Source: Bifidobacterium criceti (GTDB taxonomy: Bacteria > Actinomycetota > Actinomycetes > Actinomycetales > Bifidobacteriaceae). From it: a stretch of DNA of 64,000 bases. The notes under the pieces were generated by a model. It saw only the letters and a list, made by a program, of their open reading frames with translations. It had not been told where the DNA came from and did not search any database. Shown piece after piece: positions 55,243 to 63,839 of this stretch. The stretch's first letter is position 1. The number at the start of each line of letters is the position of its first letter. Location: contig NZ_MVOH01000003.1 of assembly GCF_002286935.1 (NCBI RefSeq), positions 26,635 to 90,634 on the forward strand. Reading direction: 5' to 3'. A program made the translations under genes and the position numbers.

Positions 55243-55433
55243 GTGCACCCCTTCGTATGCTCTCTCCCTTTCCCATGGCTGTTTCCGCCGGCACCGCCCC
55301 CGGGAGCGGCCATTATTCATCTCCTGGTGGCCGTACCCCGCGGCGCTGCCGCAGCCGACAGCCGCCATTCTTCTCTCAGCAGCCGCATCCGGCGGCACCA
55401 CCGCAGCACACAGCTGCCCCCCCACAACCAAAA

Positions 55434-55466
55434 AGGGTGGGGCTCCGTTGTGCGGTGCCCCACCCT
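55434..55466 (-). terminator. Terminator of the binding-protein gene
   Basis: AGGGTGGGGC / GCCCCACCCT stem followed on the minus strand by TTTTTGG. A second hairpin GTGGATGCC / GGCATCCAC lies at 55566-55603. The rest of the 408-base gap after lacI shows no gene. Confidence 0.75.
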
Positions 55467-55650
55467 AGGAAGAAATCCAGAGGAAGAAAAGGAATTATCA
55501 CATATTCAGTTATCGATGTTCAGTTATCCGACGGCAACCATCGTATCCATCCCGTCGCGCCGTGTGTGGATGCCTCAGCCGCGTCAGCGGCGTCGGCATC
55601 CACGGATTGCAGAGAGTCACGGACGACGGAACGGAACCGGATCAGCCGAC

Positions 55651-56976
55651 TCAGTGGGTCGCCTGATATTCGGTCGCCCAGTTGTTGACGAACGCGTCGA
55701 CGACGGCGTTCCAGTCACCGGTGCCCTGCGCGTAGGCGAGCATCGCCTGGCCGAGGACGTTCTTGTACTCTTCGGACGGCATCATCGAGAAGTCCCAGGC
55801 GACCTGCGTGAGCTCCTTGTTCTGGATGCTCGCGTTCGCGTCGGCGATGAGCGGGTTCGTCGTCTTGACGTCGTTGAACGTCGAGAACGGCGTCGTGAAG
55901 CCCATGTCCTCGCTCATTGACTTCTTGCCCTCATCGGACGAGATGACCCACTCGAGGAAGTCCGCGGAGGCCTTCTGGTCGGCCTCGGACGCCTTCGAGT
56001 TGATGCACCAGTAGTTCTCGGAACCGGTCGCAAGGCCTTCGGTCTTGTCGTCGACGCCGATGTAGATCGGGAGCATGCCGACCGAGGAGTCCTTCATGCC
56101 GGCCTTCTGCAGGTCGCTCCACGCCCACGTGCCGTTCTGGTAGAACGCGGCCTTGCCGAGCGCGAACTCGGAATTCGCGTCGTCGCCGGTCTTCGAGCTC
56201 AGCTGGGTCTTCTCAGTCGTCGAATCGGTGATGTACAGGTCGAAGATGTTCTTGAAGTTGTCCATGTACATGTCCTTGATGGACGCCGGCGGAGCGGTGA
56301 TGTCGTCCTTCTTGAACTGGTAGTACAGCGGGATGTTCGCGAGGTGCGTCTTGAAGCGCCAGTCGGAGCTGGAATCGAAGCCGGCCGACGTGAACGCGCC
56401 CTCGATGCCGAGGTCCTTCTTGCGCTTCTGCATGTCGTCGGCGACCTTCTTGAGCGTGTCGAAGTCCTTGATCTCGTCCGCGGACTTGATGACCGCGCCG
56501 TCGAGCGCGGTGTACTTCGCGACGATGTCCTTGTTGTAGATGATGCCGTAGGACTCGATGACGTACGGGACGCCGACGATCTTGTCGCCGTCGGTGAGCG
56601 CGAGGCTCTGGTCGTTCATGTCCTTGTAGATCGCGGTGTCCTTGAGATCCGCGGTGTAGCCCTTCCAGCTCTGGTAGCCGACCGGGCCGTTGACCTGGAA
56701 GATCGTCGGGGCTTCGCTCTTCGCGAGTTCCGACTTGAGCTGCTGCTCATAGGTGCCCGACGCCGCCGTCTGGACCTTGACCTTGACACCCTTCTCCTTC
56801 TCATACTTCGCCGCGAGCGCAGTCCACTGGTCCGCCGCTTCCGGCTTGAAGTTCAGGAAGTAGACGCTGCCCTTGCCGTCCGAGGAGCCCGAGTTTCCGC
56901 CACCGCACGCGGCGAGCGGCACGACCATAGCGGCCGCGGCGAGCAATCCTACGGTTGTCTTCATCGTACGATTCAT
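55651..56976 (-). CDS. Sugar ABC importer binding lipoprotein
   Basis: 441 residues. Lipobox VPLAAC (Cys24). Family-1 solute-binding fold: VYFLNFKPEAADQWTALAAK, IVGVPYVIESYGIIYNKD, ENYWCINSKASEADQ. Start ATG 56976 with GAAAGG. Convergent with the LacI gene, divergent from the GH13 gene at 57434, which share an operator region. Likely the binding protein for the permeases at 52199-53889 although separated from them by lacI. Confidence 0.93.
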   Translation of the reverse strand: MNRTMKTTVGLLAAAAMVVPLAACGGGNSGSSDGKGSVYFLNFKPEAADQWTALAAKYEKEKGVKVKVQTAASGTYEQQLKSELAKSEAPTIFQVNGPVGYQSWKGYTADLKDTAIYKDMNDQSLALTDGDKIVGVPYVIESYGIIYNKDIVAKYTALDGAVIKSADEIKDFDTLKKVADDMQKRKKDLGIEGAFTSAGFDSSSDWRFKTHLANIPLYYQFKKDDITAPPASIKDMYMDNFKNIFDLYITDSTTEKTQLSSKTGDDANSEFALGKAAFYQNGTWAWSDLQKAGMKDSSVGMLPIYIGVDDKTEGLATGSENYWCINSKASEADQKASADFLEWVISSDEGKKSMSEDMGFTTPFSTFNDVKTTNPLIADANASIQNKELTQVAWDFSMMPSEEYKNVLGQAMLAYAQGTGDWNAVVDAFVNNWATEYQATH

Positions 56977-57066
56977 CTTCGAACCTTTCTCTGTACGCCC
57001 TGACGGGCGCTGCACACAGGGTGCACGTTAAGAAGTCTCTTTCCTCGACAACTTCTTTCAGTGACT

Positions 57067-57324
57067 ATTGTGCACCATAACTGCAAAAAGTGCAAACGTA
57101 GGCACGCCGAACGCGCGCATTCGCGCATCGATTTCGCGGTTCGGATATCGAGAAATCCTATGATTCCAGCGTTTCACAACGTTTCTCGACATATGAAAGC
57201 GTTTGCTAACGACATGCCGACAATTGACAAGTTCGCGTACTGCCGACAGCGTACGCGAACCGCGCGCACCACCCAACACGCGCACCATCACTCCATTCGC
57301 AATTTCTTTACGTAGGAATATAAT
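57067..57324. promoter_or_regulatory. Divergent promoters and operators between binding protein and GH13
   Basis: Minus strand: TTGCAC (57090-57095) and CACAAT (57067-57072), 17-base spacer, with a GTGCAAACGT operator over the -35. Further operator-like words are TGAAAGCGTTTGCTA (57194-57208). Plus strand: TTCGCA (57296-57301) and TATAAT (57319-57324), 17-base spacer, for the GH13 gene. Confidence 0.65.
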
Positions 57325-57433
57325 TATGCGAGCATCGCCGCAGGCTTATGCTACGAGCTGCATAACGACGTGCGCCGCGCCCCGCACACTACACAACGGC
57401 GGCACAGGCGCGCGCGATTGTGAAAGGAACGTC

Positions 57434-59200
57434 ATGACGCTCAACAATACGCACGACGACTGGTGGAAGCAGGCCGTCGTCTACCAGATCTACCCCCGCA
57501 GCTTCCGCGACGTGAACGGCGACGGTCTCGGCGACGTCGCCGGCATAACCGCGCAGATGGGCTACATCAAGGAACTCGGCGTCGACGCGCTGTGGCTCTC
57601 GCCGTTCTACCCTTCCGAACTCGCCGACGGCGGCTACGACGTCATCGACTACCGCAACGTCGATCCGCGCCTTGGCACGCTCGATGATTTCGACACGATG
57701 GTGACGGCCGCGCACGAAGCGGGACTCAAGATCATCGTCGACATCGTCCCGAACCACACATCGAACATGCACCCGTGGTTCCAGGCCGCGCTCGCCGCCG
57801 CACCCGGTTCGCCCGAACGCGACCGGTACATCTTCCGCCACGGCGAGGGCGAACACGGCGAACTGCCGCCGAACGACTGGCAGTCGCTTTTCGGTGGCCC
57901 CGCGTGGGAAGCCGTCGGCGACGGCGAATGGTACCTCCATCTGTTCACGAAGGAACAGCCGGACCTCAATTGGAAGAACAACGACGTGCACGAGGACTTC
58001 AAGCGCACGCTGCGGTTCTGGTCCGACCGGGGCGTCAACGGATTCCGCATCGACGTCGCCCACGGGCTCGCGAAGGACCTCGATTCCCGCCCGCTCAAGG
58101 AGCTCGAACGATGGACCGTCGCGAACGACCAGTCCATCACGGGCGAACATCCGCTGTGGGACCGTCCCGAAGTGCATGACATCTACCGCGAATGGAACCG
58201 CGTCTTCAACGAATACGACCCGCCGCGGTTCGCCGTCGCCGAAGCGTGGGTCGTCCCGGAACACCAGCATCTGTACGCGTCCGAACAGGAGCTCGGCCAG
58301 GTTTTCAACTTCGAGTTCGCGAAGGCCGACTGGTTCGCCGACGAATTCCGCACCGCAATCCTCGAGGGGCTTTCGAGCGCGGACGAATCGAAGTCGACGA
58401 CGACGTGGGTCATGAGCAACCACGACGTCTGCCGCCACGCAAGCCGCTACGGGCTGCCGCAGGTGCGCACGAACGGGTACCACATCCTCGCGAACGATTG
58501 GCTGCTGCGTTCCGGGGAAACCTACCCCGAGGACCGCGAGCGCGGCGCGCGCCGCGCACGTGCCGCGATCCTGATGGAGCTTGGGCTCCCCGGTTCCGTC
58601 TACGTGTACCAAGGTGAGGAGCTTGGGCTTCCCGAGGTCCCGAACATCCCGTGGGACCGTCTGGAGGACCCCGTCGCGTTCAACACCGACCACGGTGGAG
58701 CGCAGAAGGGGCGCGACGGCTGCCGCGTGCCGCTCCCGTGGCGCGCCGCGGACATGCCGCGCGCGGCCGCGTGGGATCCCGCGTTCGGCACGGGCGCGTC
58801 CTTCGGGTTCTCCGACGCAAAACCCGACGGTTCCGCCGCCGACGATCCGCATCTCCCACAGCCGTTGTGGTACGCCGATTTCGCGGCCGACACCGAGGAC
58901 GCCGACGACGCGTCGATGCTCAACCTGTACCGCCGCGCGCTGCATTGGCGCCAGAACCATCTGACGCCGACCGGGGACCTTTCGCTCGCATGGCTTGATG
59001 ACGACGTCCTCGACCCCGGCGAGTCCGACGTCATCGCGTACGCGCGCCCCGTCGCCGATGGTGACGGCGGCCGTTTCGCGTGTATCGTGAACTTCGGCCC
59101 CACACCCGTCGAACTGCCGCACGGCGACATCGTCCTGCGTTCGACGCCGTTCGACGGCTATTCGCTACCTGTCGACGCCGCCATCTGGATGCGCATCTGA
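57434..59200 (+). CDS. GH13 oligo-1,6-glucosidase / alpha-glucosidase
   Basis: 588 residues. WWKQAVVYQIYPRSFRDVNG start, IVDIVPNHTSNMHPWF, GFRIDVAHGLAKDL (nucleophile), FAVAEAWV (acid/base), VMSNHDVCRH (stabiliser). This matches bifidobacterial Agl enzymes acting on isomaltose, panose or sucrose isomers. Cytoplasmic. AAAGGAA before ATG 57434. Shares a control region with the binding-protein gene. Confidence 0.94.
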   Translation: MTLNNTHDDWWKQAVVYQIYPRSFRDVNGDGLGDVAGITAQMGYIKELGVDALWLSPFYPSELADGGYDVIDYRNVDPRLGTLDDFDTMVTAAHEAGLKIIVDIVPNHTSNMHPWFQAALAAAPGSPERDRYIFRHGEGEHGELPPNDWQSLFGGPAWEAVGDGEWYLHLFTKEQPDLNWKNNDVHEDFKRTLRFWSDRGVNGFRIDVAHGLAKDLDSRPLKELERWTVANDQSITGEHPLWDRPEVHDIYREWNRVFNEYDPPRFAVAEAWVVPEHQHLYASEQELGQVFNFEFAKADWFADEFRTAILEGLSSADESKSTTTWVMSNHDVCRHASRYGLPQVRTNGYHILANDWLLRSGETYPEDRERGARRARAAILMELGLPGSVYVYQGEELGLPEVPNIPWDRLEDPVAFNTDHGGAQKGRDGCRVPLPWRAADMPRAAAWDPAFGTGASFGFSDAKPDGSAADDPHLPQPLWYADFAADTEDADDASMLNLYRRALHWRQNHLTPTGDLSLAWLDDDVLDPGESDVIAYARPVADGDGGRFACIVNFGPTPVELPHGDIVLRSTPFDGYSLPVDAAIWMRI

Positions 59201-59219
59201 CGCGAGACCGCAGTCCCGT

Positions 59220-59915
59220 TCAGACGTTCCACTTCCAGATCACACGGTCGCCTTTATAGACCGACAACGCGCAGATATGGGCGGTATCGAGTTTGAGATG
59301 CCGCCCGAAGCGCGGTTCGACGCCAAGCCACTGCGTCGTCAGGATACGCAGGATGTGCGCGTGCGCGACGCACAGCACGTCGCGGCCGGCCGCGAGCGCC
59401 GGCATGACCTGGTCGATGACGCGGCGCGCGCGTGTGGCCGCGTCATCGACCGTCTCCCCCGGACCGTTGACGATCGTGATCTCCTCACCATCCGGGAAGA
59501 CCTCGACGCGTTCACCCGCAAGATGCGCGGCGAGCGACGTCGGACCATCCGCCCACACATCCCATTCCTCACCCAACGCGGCGAACAGTTCCTCACGGGT
59601 GCGCCCTTCCGCGCGCCCGTAATCCCACTCCTCAAGATCGGACATCAGCATAGGCGACGCGAACCCGGCTTCGTGCGCCGTCGTCACCGCGCGCCGCAGA
59701 TCGGAACTATAGACGTCGCCATCGGCGAACCCATCCGGGAACAACGTGTGCAGCCGTTCGCCCGCGTCACGCGCCTGCCGCACGCCGACATCGGTGAGTG
59801 GGATGTTCGTACGCCCTGTGTATTGTCCCGATTCGCTCCAGCGCGTCTGCCCATGCCGCAGCAACACGAGTGTGCCGTACCGCCGCGCGTTGTCATTCAT
59901 CGTCGAATTCTGCAT
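59220..59915 (-). CDS. Histidine phosphatase (phosphoglycerate-mutase-like)
   Basis: 231 residues. Catalytic LLRHGQTRWSESGQYTGRTN (RHG motif), SDLRRAVTTA, and the second catalytic His in VLCVAHAHILRIL. Cytoplasmic phosphatase of the GpmB/acid-phosphatase branch; substrate unknown. The frame is open from GTG 59921, but ATG 59915 is chosen: TACAGT lies exactly seven bases before it and no Shine-Dalgarno is seen, so a leaderless mRNA is likely. Convergent with the GH13 gene (19-base gap). Confidence 0.88.
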   Translation of the reverse strand: MQNSTMNDNARRYGTLVLLRHGQTRWSESGQYTGRTNIPLTDVGVRQARDAGERLHTLFPDGFADGDVYSSDLRRAVTTAHEAGFASPMLMSDLEEWDYGRAEGRTREELFAALGEEWDVWADGPTSLAAHLAGERVEVFPDGEEITIVNGPGETVDDAATRARRVIDQVMPALAAGRDVLCVAHAHILRILTTQWLGVEPRFGRHLKLDTAHICALSVYKGDRVIWKWNV

Positions 59916-59922
59916 ATCCACT

Positions 59923-60053
59923 ACTGTAGCGTGTCACGTGAAGAACACGGCGGCCCATCATGTTCGCGCAGCACAAGCATCGGCGATACGCGGCGCACGA
60001 TGGCATACACTGGGCAGTATGAAGAAGCACAACGAAGCGTCAACGGACGCGGA
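59923..60053. promoter_or_regulatory. -10 elements of leaderless genes
   Basis: TACAGT (59923-59928, minus) for the phosphatase and TACACT (60006-60011, plus) for the DUF4235 gene each lie seven bases before an ATG. The same geometry recurs as CATAAT (60548-60553) for the nitroreductase and, with six bases, TATGAT (61678-61683, minus) for the small protein at 61420. Confidence 0.6.
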
Positions 60054-60462
60054 CGTCAAACTCGCGGCCGCGTCGAACGCGATCGCCGACGAGCGCAAGC
60101 ACGACCTCGACGGGACGACCGCGAAGACGGTCGCCCAACTCAACAAAGCGAACGCGAAGGTCACGAAATTGCGCGAGGAGCGCATCGCCGACCCGGACAC
60201 CCTCGGCGACAAGGTGTTCCGTATGGCGTTCCCGGCCGTCGTAGGCCTCGTCGGCGGCAAGATATTCAGCTCCGTGTGGAACCTCGTCACCGCGAAGATC
60301 CATCCAAGTCCCGACGACGACGAACAGGACCGCCAACAGGGGCTCATCATGAGCATGCTGTTCGCGGCGGCGTCGGCGGCGTTCGGCACACTGCTCACAA
60401 GCGTCTCCACGAAAGGCGTGCAGAAGATCATCGCGGGTATGCAGGCGCGGCGCCGCCGCTGA
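60019..60462 (+). CDS. DUF4235-like small membrane protein
   Basis: 147 residues. A hydrophilic, coiled-coil-like N-terminal part (DGTTAKTVAQLNKANAKVTK) is followed by two hydrophobic segments (FRMAFPAVVGLVGGKIFSSV; GLIMSMLFAAASAAFGTLLT) and an Arg-rich end. Resembles actinobacterial DUF4235 proteins. TACACT lies seven bases before the ATG with no ribosome-binding site, so leaderless. Function unknown. Confidence 0.75.
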   Translation: MKKHNEASTDADVKLAAASNAIADERKHDLDGTTAKTVAQLNKANAKVTKLREERIADPDTLGDKVFRMAFPAVVGLVGGKIFSSVWNLVTAKIHPSPDDDEQDRQQGLIMSMLFAAASAAFGTLLTSVSTKGVQKIIAGMQARRRR

Positions 60463-60560
60463 ACGCGTACACAGGCGTATGCGTGACTTGTGCGTGCGGC
60501 CGCTTGTGCCGTAAGCACGACAGTGGCGTACACGGCCGGCGGCACGGCATAATGGACGGT

Positions 60561-61337
60561 ATGACAGCACTACTGCATAACGAAACCATCGATGTCCTGC
60601 TCAATCGTCGCTCGATTCGCGCATTCCGCGACGAACCACTCTCCGAGGAAACGGTCGCGACGATCGAGACGGCCGCGCAACACGCCGCGTCAAGCCAATA
60701 CCTCAATGATTGGTCGGTCATCCGTGTGACCGACCAGGAACGCAAGGACGCGCTCGCCGAGATCGGCGGACAACCATACATCGCGACGGCGCCCGCGCTC
60801 TACGTGTTCGTCCTCGACGAATACCGCAACATGGTCATCGCACGCGAACAAGGCGTCGACGTCGACGGCGACGCGTTCACGCTCAAGAACAGCTACCGTT
60901 TCTCACAGGCGCAGAACGACGCCGTTCTCGCGCTCCACGCGATGGAGACGGCAGCCGAATCCCTCGGACTCGGCTGCGTCATCCTCGGATCGATCCTCAA
61001 CGACATCCCACGTCTCATCGAACTGTTCGAACTGCCGAAGTACACGTATCCCGTCCTCGGCATCGCGATCGGCAAACCGGCGCAGGAGCCTGCGCTCAAG
61101 CCACGCATGGGACGCGGCCTGCAGTTCTTCGACGACGTCTACAACAGCGATCCCGCATTCGTCACGCGCAACATCGCCGTGTTCAACGACGAAGTGCACA
61201 CATACCACGACCTGCGCGATCCGAACACACCCGTGCCGACGTACGATGTGCAGACCGCGAACAAAGCGACCGATACGAGCGTGCTCGAACGCGGTTTCGA
61301 CCACGCCGCCGCACAGGGCTTCGATCTCGACCACTGA
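60561..61337 (+). CDS. Nitroreductase-family oxidoreductase
   Basis: 258 residues. NfsA/FRP-type flavoenzyme: LLNRRSIRAFRDEPLSEETV at the start, AQHAASSQYLNDWSVIRVTD, GLGCVILGSILND and a C-terminal LKPRMGRGLQFFDD. FMN-dependent NAD(P)H reduction of nitro compounds or quinones. CATAAT is seven bases before ATG 60561 and no Shine-Dalgarno is seen (leaderless). Ends at a T-rich terminator. Confidence 0.9.
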   Translation: MTALLHNETIDVLLNRRSIRAFRDEPLSEETVATIETAAQHAASSQYLNDWSVIRVTDQERKDALAEIGGQPYIATAPALYVFVLDEYRNMVIAREQGVDVDGDAFTLKNSYRFSQAQNDAVLALHAMETAAESLGLGCVILGSILNDIPRLIELFELPKYTYPVLGIAIGKPAQEPALKPRMGRGLQFFDDVYNSDPAFVTRNIAVFNDEVHTYHDLRDPNTPVPTYDVQTANKATDTSVLERGFDHAAAQGFDLDH

Positions 61338-61404
61338 TGCGCGTGCGGCGCCACATATGCGCCGCATGTGCGCCGCTGTGTCGCGACATAGGAAAAAGAT
61401 AGTG

Positions 61405-61450
61405 AGGATGCAAGCTGCGTCACCGATAGCGCGGCTTGTATCCTTTTTTT
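61405..61450 (+). terminator. Terminator of the nitroreductase gene
   Basis: Fifteen-base arms starting AGGATGCAAGC and ending GCTTGTATCCT pair with a few G-U pairs; a run of seven T follows. It overlaps the 3' end of the opposing small gene and may serve both. Confidence 0.85.
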
Positions 61451-61671
61451 CGTGAATACGGCTTACGGGAGCCTTTCTGGCTTATCCGCACCACGTTGAG
61501 CTGGGGATTGCGGTGGGTGAGGTGCCACATGCCGCAGAAATCACAACGATACACCCACAGTTCCGTACCGCGTTCGATACGGCTGTCCTCCGCCGCCTGC
61601 AACGCCTTGACCTTGTCGTGGTACATGATCTTGTTCGTCGTCGCGCAACGTTTGGGTGTGAAGTAGTGCAT
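61420..61671 (-). CDS. Small zinc-ribbon-like protein
   Basis: 83 residues, very basic. Contains YRCDFCGMWHLTHRN, a CxxC with nearby histidines that could bind zinc, and a Lys/Arg-rich tail (SRKPYSRKKGYKPRYR). Similar small proteins are common in actinobacteria and are uncharacterised; nucleic-acid binding is plausible from charge. ATG 61671 is chosen because TATGAT lies six bases ahead (leaderless). Confidence 0.75.
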   Translation of the reverse strand: MHYFTPKRCATTNKIMYHDKVKALQAAEDSRIERGTELWVYRCDFCGMWHLTHRNPQLNVVRISQKGSRKPYSRKKGYKPRYR

Positions 61672-61772
61672 GCCCACATCATAAGTTCGCCTCTACGACG
61701 ACGATGTGGTGGGCGGCGGGCGGTGGGTGCGGTGTGCGGTGTGTGCTGATGCGCGACGGTGGCCCGGCGTCT

Positions 61773-62700
61773 GCGTCGTGCAGCGCCGCAGTTTGCGCGA
61801 ACGCACGACGCTGATGCGCCGCTTCCGTCGTACGACGCCGCAGTTTGCGCGAACGCGCGACGATGGGATGCCGCCAGCGTCGTGCGGTGCCGCAATCTGC
61901 GGTGGCGGTGGTCACGGGCGCTGTGTGTGCGTCGTGCGATACCGCGGTGTGTGCGAACTCGCGACGGCGGCACGGTGTGTGCGTCGTGCGATACCGCGAT
62001 CTGTGCGGATGCGCGACGGTAAGGCGGCGTCCGCGTCGCGCGGTGCCGGGATTGCGGCATCGCGCGTCGGTGGGACGCCGTACGCGTCGTGCGGTGACGT
62101 GGCATGTGCGGACGCGCGACGATGGGATGCCGTCAGCGTCGTGCGGTACCGCGGAGGGCGGTGTGGGTGGACGCGCGCGTCGTGTTCGCGTCGTGCGGTG
62201 CCGCAATGTATGGGGACGATGGTCGTTCCGACGACCGTTTGCGTGTCGCGCGGCGCCACAGGATGTGCGGGGGCGCGCCGGTGGCGCGATATCCGCGTCG
62301 CGCGGTGCCGCAGTTTTTTTTGGGGGGGGGGATACGCGCGATGGTGTCGCGACATCCGCGTCGTGCGGTGCCGTGGCATGTGCGGGGGCGCGTCGGTGGT
62401 GCGGTGCCGGTGACGTGCGATACCGCGGCAGGTGTGGACGCGCGCCGAGGGGATGCCGCCTGCGTCTCGCGGTGCCGTGGGATGCGGAAAAGCTCGACGG
62501 TGGCGTGACGCAGGCGTCGTGCGGTGCCGCGGTTTGTGCGGGTGCGCGACGCTGGCACGGCGCCAACGTCGTGTTGTACCGCGGGATTGCGGTGACGCGC
62601 GATGCTGGGACGGTGCCGGTGTCGTGCGGTGCCGTGGCATGGGAGGAGCCGCGATGGTGGCGCGATATCCGCGTCGCGCGGCGCCGGGGGTGCGGTGCCG
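61773..62700 (+). repeat. Tandem array of 52-bp units, block 1 (about 18 copies)
   Basis: The word GCGTCGTGCGGTGCCGC or a close variant begins at 61773, 61825, 61877, 61929, 61981, 62033, 62084, 62136, 62188, 62243, 62295, 62358, about 62410, 62462, 62514, 62566, 62618 and 62671. Spacing is almost always 52. The second half of each unit often contains GCGCGACGGTGGGA. One unit is enlarged by a T8G10 run (62314-62331). Long open frames cross the array on both strands but are by-products of its composition. Confidence 0.9.
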
Positions 62701-62718
62701 CCGGCCGCTTCGGTCGGT

Positions 62719-63010
62719 TGTGGCCGTGTGTGCCACCGCCCGCACGGAATACGGACGCGGCGGTGTGGTTTTGTGGCCGGTTTGTCCATCGGGTGCACGG
62801 AAGGTGGTCGCTGCGTGGGTTGGTTGCGGCCGTGTCCGCCACCGGGTGCACGGATCGTGGACGCGGAAGGGCCTGGTTGTGGCCGGTGCCGCCACCGTTC
62901 GCACGGGAAACGGACGCGGGGCCTGGGGGTTGCGCACGGTTTGCCCTCCGGTGGTGGCCGTGGTCGTTGCGGGGCCTGCTTCCGTGGCCGTCGTGTGCCG
63001 CCGCGATGTG
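62719..63010 (+). repeat. Tandem array, block 2 (about six 53-bp units)
   Basis: TGTGGCCG-type starts at 62719, 62772, 62825, 62878, then diverged copies near 62931 and 62983: a 53-base period. Typical inner words are GCCACCG and GCACGGA. Follows block 1 directly. Confidence 0.8.
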
Positions 63011-63021
63011 AGCCATGGAGT

Positions 63022-63420
63022 GTGCCGTGGCGCGGGATATCCCGCAGGCCGGTACGTCTGCGGTCCTGTCACCGTACCACGGTGCGTGATTCTCCGCAGG
63101 GTGGTATGCCTGGACCCGTGTAAGCGTACCGTGGTGCGGGATATGCCGCGGTCCGGTACGCTGCGGTGCCTCTGGGCGTGCCAAGGTGCGTGGTTTCCCG
63201 CAGGATGGTACGCTTGGCCCCCTCGTCAGCGTACCGCAGTGCGTGATCCTGCGCGGCCCGGTACGCTACGTCCCCGGTCGGCGTGCCGTGGGGCGGGGTA
63301 TAACCGCGGTCCGGTATGCTACGGCGCCCGTGGGCGTGCCATGGCGCGTGGTTTCCCGCAGGCCGGTACGCTTGGGGCCGTGCCGGCGTGCCATGGCGGG
63401 CGGGTGCCGGTGTCGGGTAT
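63022..63420 (+). repeat. Tandem array, block 3 (seven 52-53 bp hairpin units)
   Basis: Units start with GTACCG or GTGCCG at 63022, 63074, 63126, 63178, 63231, 63283, 63336 and 63388 (partial). Each unit carries GTACCG near its start and CGGTACGC about 30 bases later, plus an inner GCGGGATNTCCCGC-type palindrome, so each can fold into a hairpin. Confidence 0.88.
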
Positions 63421-63427
63421 GCGACGG

Positions 63428-63512
63428 CCCCCGGCGGGCGCCGTGGTTGGTGCCCGCCGGGGGTCGGGTATGCGGAAAAGCCCCGGCGCCACTTGTGTGG
63501 TGTCGGGGCTTT
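63428..63512 (-). terminator. Terminators of the rRNA operon
   Basis: A G-U-containing hairpin AAGCCCCG ... CGGGGCTTTTCC on the minus strand (63478-63512) directly follows 5S rRNA and has a T-tract. Beyond it lies a second perfect 12-bp stem CCCCCGGCGGGC / GCCCGCCGGGGG (63428-63463). Confidence 0.85.
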
Positions 63513-63525
63513 CCCTTGACGTGTT

Positions 63526-63643
63526 GGTGCGGCGGCGTGCTACTCTCCCACATCCTGTCGGGTGCAGTACCATCGCCGTGCCAGGTCTTAGCTTCCGGGT
63601 TCGGAATGGGTCCGGGCGTCTCCCCTGGGCCATGGCCGCCGCA
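63526..63643 (-). rRNA. rrf: 5S ribosomal RNA
   Basis: Minus strand reads TGCGGCGGCCATGGC at the 5' end, CCGAACCCGGAAGCTAAG in loops B/C, GGCGATGGTACTGC and GTGGGAGAGTAGC, ending GCCGCCGCA, which pairs with the 5' end. Ends are approximate by one or two bases. Confidence 0.95.
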
Positions 63644-63839
63644 AGTCTTCAATTCTCCGGGACCCCCCTTGTGTGGTTGGGGGTCCTGGTGGTTGTTTGG
63701 GGACCGGATGGTGGACGCGTCGCGTGTTCGTATGCGTGTGTCGTGTGTTCGCGCAGGTGTTTCGTGTTGATGCTTGTATCGTGTGTGTCCGATGGGTCGT
63801 GTGTCCCGATCGTGTTGGTTCCAACCGTGGTGCCGGTGT

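Noticed and set aside
61773..63420. CRISPR array
   Set aside because: Units are contiguous and diverged over their full length; there are no constant repeats alternating with unique spacers and no cas genes.
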